Shown here: positions 5,580-6,933 of the stretch, in pieces
Numbering within the stretch: position 1 is the stretch's first letter
Layout: each line of letters opens with the position of its first letter
From: CAZKGE01 sp964541695
GTDB taxonomy: Bacteria; Bacillota; Clostridia; Christensenellales; CAG-138
Direction of reading: 5' to 3'
Length of the DNA stretch: 6,933 nt
NCBI GenBank assembly: GCA_964541695.1
Contig: CAZIRB010000109.1
Span: forward strand, 1-6,933
Position numbers and translations under genes: made by a program
Notes under the pieces: model-generated
What the model was told of the DNA's origin: nothing
What the model saw: the letters and a program-made list of their open reading frames with translations, nothing else
Database searches by the model: none

Positions 5580-6749
5580 ATGGATTCTCAGGAAACGATC
5601 GACGTTCTCCGATACGAAGGCGGCAATGACGTTCTGGTGTGGAAGCATCCCAAGGTGGACTTTAATACGGGCACGCAGCTGATTGTGCACGAAAGCCAGG
5701 AGGCGATCCTCTACCTTAACGGGCAGGCGCTCGATCTGTTCGGCCCGGGCAGGCATACTTTGCAGACGCAGAACGTGCCGGTATTCTCCCGGTTTATGAA
5801 GCGGCCGCTCGGGGATCAGACGCCGTTCCACTGCGAGGTTTATTTCGTCAACCGGGTGACGCTGCTCGATATCCTCTGGGGCACGGCGTCCCCGATCCCC
5901 ATTCAGGACCCAAAGTATGAGATCATCCTGCCGGTGCGCGCCAACGGGCAGTTCGGCCTCCGCGTGGAAAACAGCCGGAAACTGCTCGTCAAGCTCGTGG
6001 GCACGACGGCGAGGTTCGACCGGGAAACGCTGACCGCGCTGTTTCGCGGCATCCTCATGACGAACATCAAGGATTATATCTCGCGCATGATGGTCGAACG
6101 GCAGATCTCGTTCCTCGAGGTGCATGGGCATATCTCCGAGGCTTCCGAGGCGATCAAGGCTCTTCTCGTTCCGCTGTTCGAGGAATACGGCTTTGCCGTG
6201 GTCAACTTCAACGTCAACTCCATCAGCGTGCCAGAGGACGACCCCGGCTACGCACGCATCCGCAGCGCGCTGGCGGCCGCTAAGGAGCGCGAGCTTCTGG
6301 CACGGGGCAAGCGTGCGGAGATGGATATTGTCGGCTACACCTACCAGCAGCAGCGCACCTTCGAGGTGCTGGATAGGGCGGCCGCCAACGAGGGCGCCGC
6401 CGGCACCATCATGGGCGCGGGAATGGGGGTCGGCATGGGGTTTGGCGTCGCCGGGACCGTCGGCGGGGCGATGTCCGAAGCGATGCGGAACGTGACCCCC
6501 GAAGCCGCGGCGGCAGCCGTGTGCCCAAGCTGCAAAGCCTCCCTGCCGGCGGGCGCGCGGTTCTGCCTTGCCTGCGGCGCGCAGATCACACATGACGAGA
6601 GCGTCACCTGCCTCAAATGCGGACAGCCGACGGCAAGGGGCAACTTCTGTCTCAACTGCGGCGCGCCTCTGGCCGCGAGCTGCCCCAAGTGTGGCAAGCC
6701 GGTCCCAAATGGCGCCAAGTTCTGCCCCGAATGCGGGAATCAGTTTTAG
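5580..6749 (+). CDS. SPFH-domain protein with three C-terminal zinc ribbons (YdjI-like)
   Basis: A 389-residue SPFH (stomatin/prohibitin/flotillin-type) protein of the group often named virion-core-like, to which Bacillus subtilis YdjI belongs. The SPFH fold spans about residues 20-215 and includes LFGPGRHTLQTQNVP and a conserved segment around FRGILMTNIKDYI. A helical stretch follows (about 230-272: AKERELLARGKRAEMDIVGY), then a glycine/methionine-rich segment (about 273-300: MGAGMGVGMGFGVAG) and three double-CxxC zinc ribbons: Cys315/318/329/332, Cys344/347/357/360 and Cys368/371/382/385. It has no signal peptide or N-terminal membrane helix, so it probably binds the membrane peripherally or through the glycine-rich segment, forming oligomeric scaffolds. 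In B. subtilis, YdjI belongs to the PspA (phage-shock-like) operon, suggesting a membrane-stress role here. It follows the TIR gene by 63 nt, likely in one operon. Start 5580 is chosen over 5544 from the Shine-Dalgarno. Confidence 0.9.
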   Translation: MDSQETIDVLRYEGGNDVLVWKHPKVDFNTGTQLIVHESQEAILYLNGQALDLFGPGRHTLQTQNVPVFSRFMKRPLGDQTPFHCEVYFVNRVTLLDILWGTASPIPIQDPKYEIILPVRANGQFGLRVENSRKLLVKLVGTTARFDRETLTALFRGILMTNIKDYISRMMVERQISFLEVHGHISEASEAIKALLVPLFEEYGFAVVNFNVNSISVPEDDPGYARIRSALAAAKERELLARGKRAEMDIVGYTYQQQRTFEVLDRAAANEGAAGTIMGAGMGVGMGFGVAGTVGGAMSEAMRNVTPEAAAAAVCPSCKASLPAGARFCLACGAQITHDESVTCLKCGQPTARGNFCLNCGAPLAASCPKCGKPVPNGAKFCPECGNQF

Positions 6750-6753
6750 GAGG
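6748..6753 (+). promoter_or_regulatory. Ribosome binding site overlapping the SPFH stop codon
   Basis: AGGAGG is a perfect Shine-Dalgarno, 8 nt before ATG 6762, and shares its first two bases with the TAG stop at 6747-6749. This supports coupled translation of the SPFH gene and the next gene. Confidence 0.8.
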
Positions 6754-6761
6754 CGAGAAGC

Positions 6762-6933
6762 ATGAGGATCAAGGCAAAGTGGGTCGCGGCGCTCGTATAC
6801 GCCGCCGCGGTTGTTCTGCTCAGCGGCATCGCGTTTGCCCTTATCAAGGAAACGGACTATTTCTGGGTGACGTACGGCTTTACGCTTGCCGCGGCGAGCG
6901 TGCTGTTCGGCGTGATCTTCTACTATCTCAGCG
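6762..6933 (+). CDS. Hypothetical membrane protein (partial, 5' end only)
   Basis: The frame opens at ATG 6762 behind a perfect Shine-Dalgarno and stays open for 57 codons to the window edge. It begins MRIKAKWVAALVYAAAVVLL. Two hydrophobic helices are visible: about residues 7-27, and about 36-56 (WVTYGFTLAAASVLFGVIFYY), separated by a short polar stretch with KETD. A basic N-terminus predicts N-inside topology with a short outside loop. It is tightly coupled to the SPFH gene and is probably its membrane partner. I do not recognise the family with confidence, and its remaining length is unknown. Confidence 0.75.
   Translation, partial: MRIKAKWVAALVYAAAVVLLSGIAFALIKETDYFWVTYGFTLAAASVLFGVIFYYLS

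Noticed and set aside
5325..6593. 422-codon open frame on the minus strand
   Set aside because: It lies antisense to the SPFH gene and the end of the TIR gene, is rich in Arg, His and Ala with no domain I recognise, and is explained by high GC in the real frame.

Overview
The window looks like part of a metagenome-assembled or draft genome of a GC-rich Clostridia-type Firmicute (uncultured gut-type lineage). The evidence is family-level: a clostridial HTH protein next to a receptor-type Ser/Thr kinase, a zinc-ribbon/TIR protein, a YdjI-like SPFH protein with C-terminal zinc ribbons, strong AGGAGG-type ribosome binding sites and a GTG start. A run of exactly 100 N (1887-1986) marks a scaffold gap. 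No rRNA, tRNA, CRISPR array or insertion sequence was seen.

Layout. Bases 2-157 may hold the 3' end of a + strand gene that runs in from the left; it is not recognised. A long imperfect hairpin (174-220) follows. Two minus-strand genes come next, read right to left: a small HTH protein (start near 2457, stop at 2011) and, 4 nt after its stop, a membrane Ser/Thr kinase with an outward leucine-rich-repeat domain (2006-228). The kinase N-lobe falls in the gap. A 263-311 bp divergent intergenic region (about 2458-2768) holds an exact TATAAT on the minus strand, a perfect 12-bp palindrome, an extended -10 on the plus strand and several small inverted repeats.

The plus-strand unit begins at 2769 with a 915-residue protein: zinc ribbon, TPR-like segment, TIR domain, second TPR, charged coiled coil, one transmembrane helix, four helical repeats and a seven-unit RCC1-like propeller. 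Sixty-three bases later comes an SPFH protein with three C-terminal zinc ribbons (5580-6749). Its stop codon lies inside the Shine-Dalgarno sequence of a third gene, a membrane protein cut by the window edge (6762-6933).

How the genes may work together (inference). The kinase and the TIR protein have matching plans: a cytosolic signalling domain, one membrane helix, and a large repeat domain predicted outside. They are divergently transcribed from one control region, with an HTH protein beside the kinase and an SPFH membrane-scaffold protein behind the TIR gene. This suggests an envelope-sensing or defence-like signalling cassette. The individual families are known; the combination, and especially TIR plus RCC1 across a membrane, is the part worth following up.
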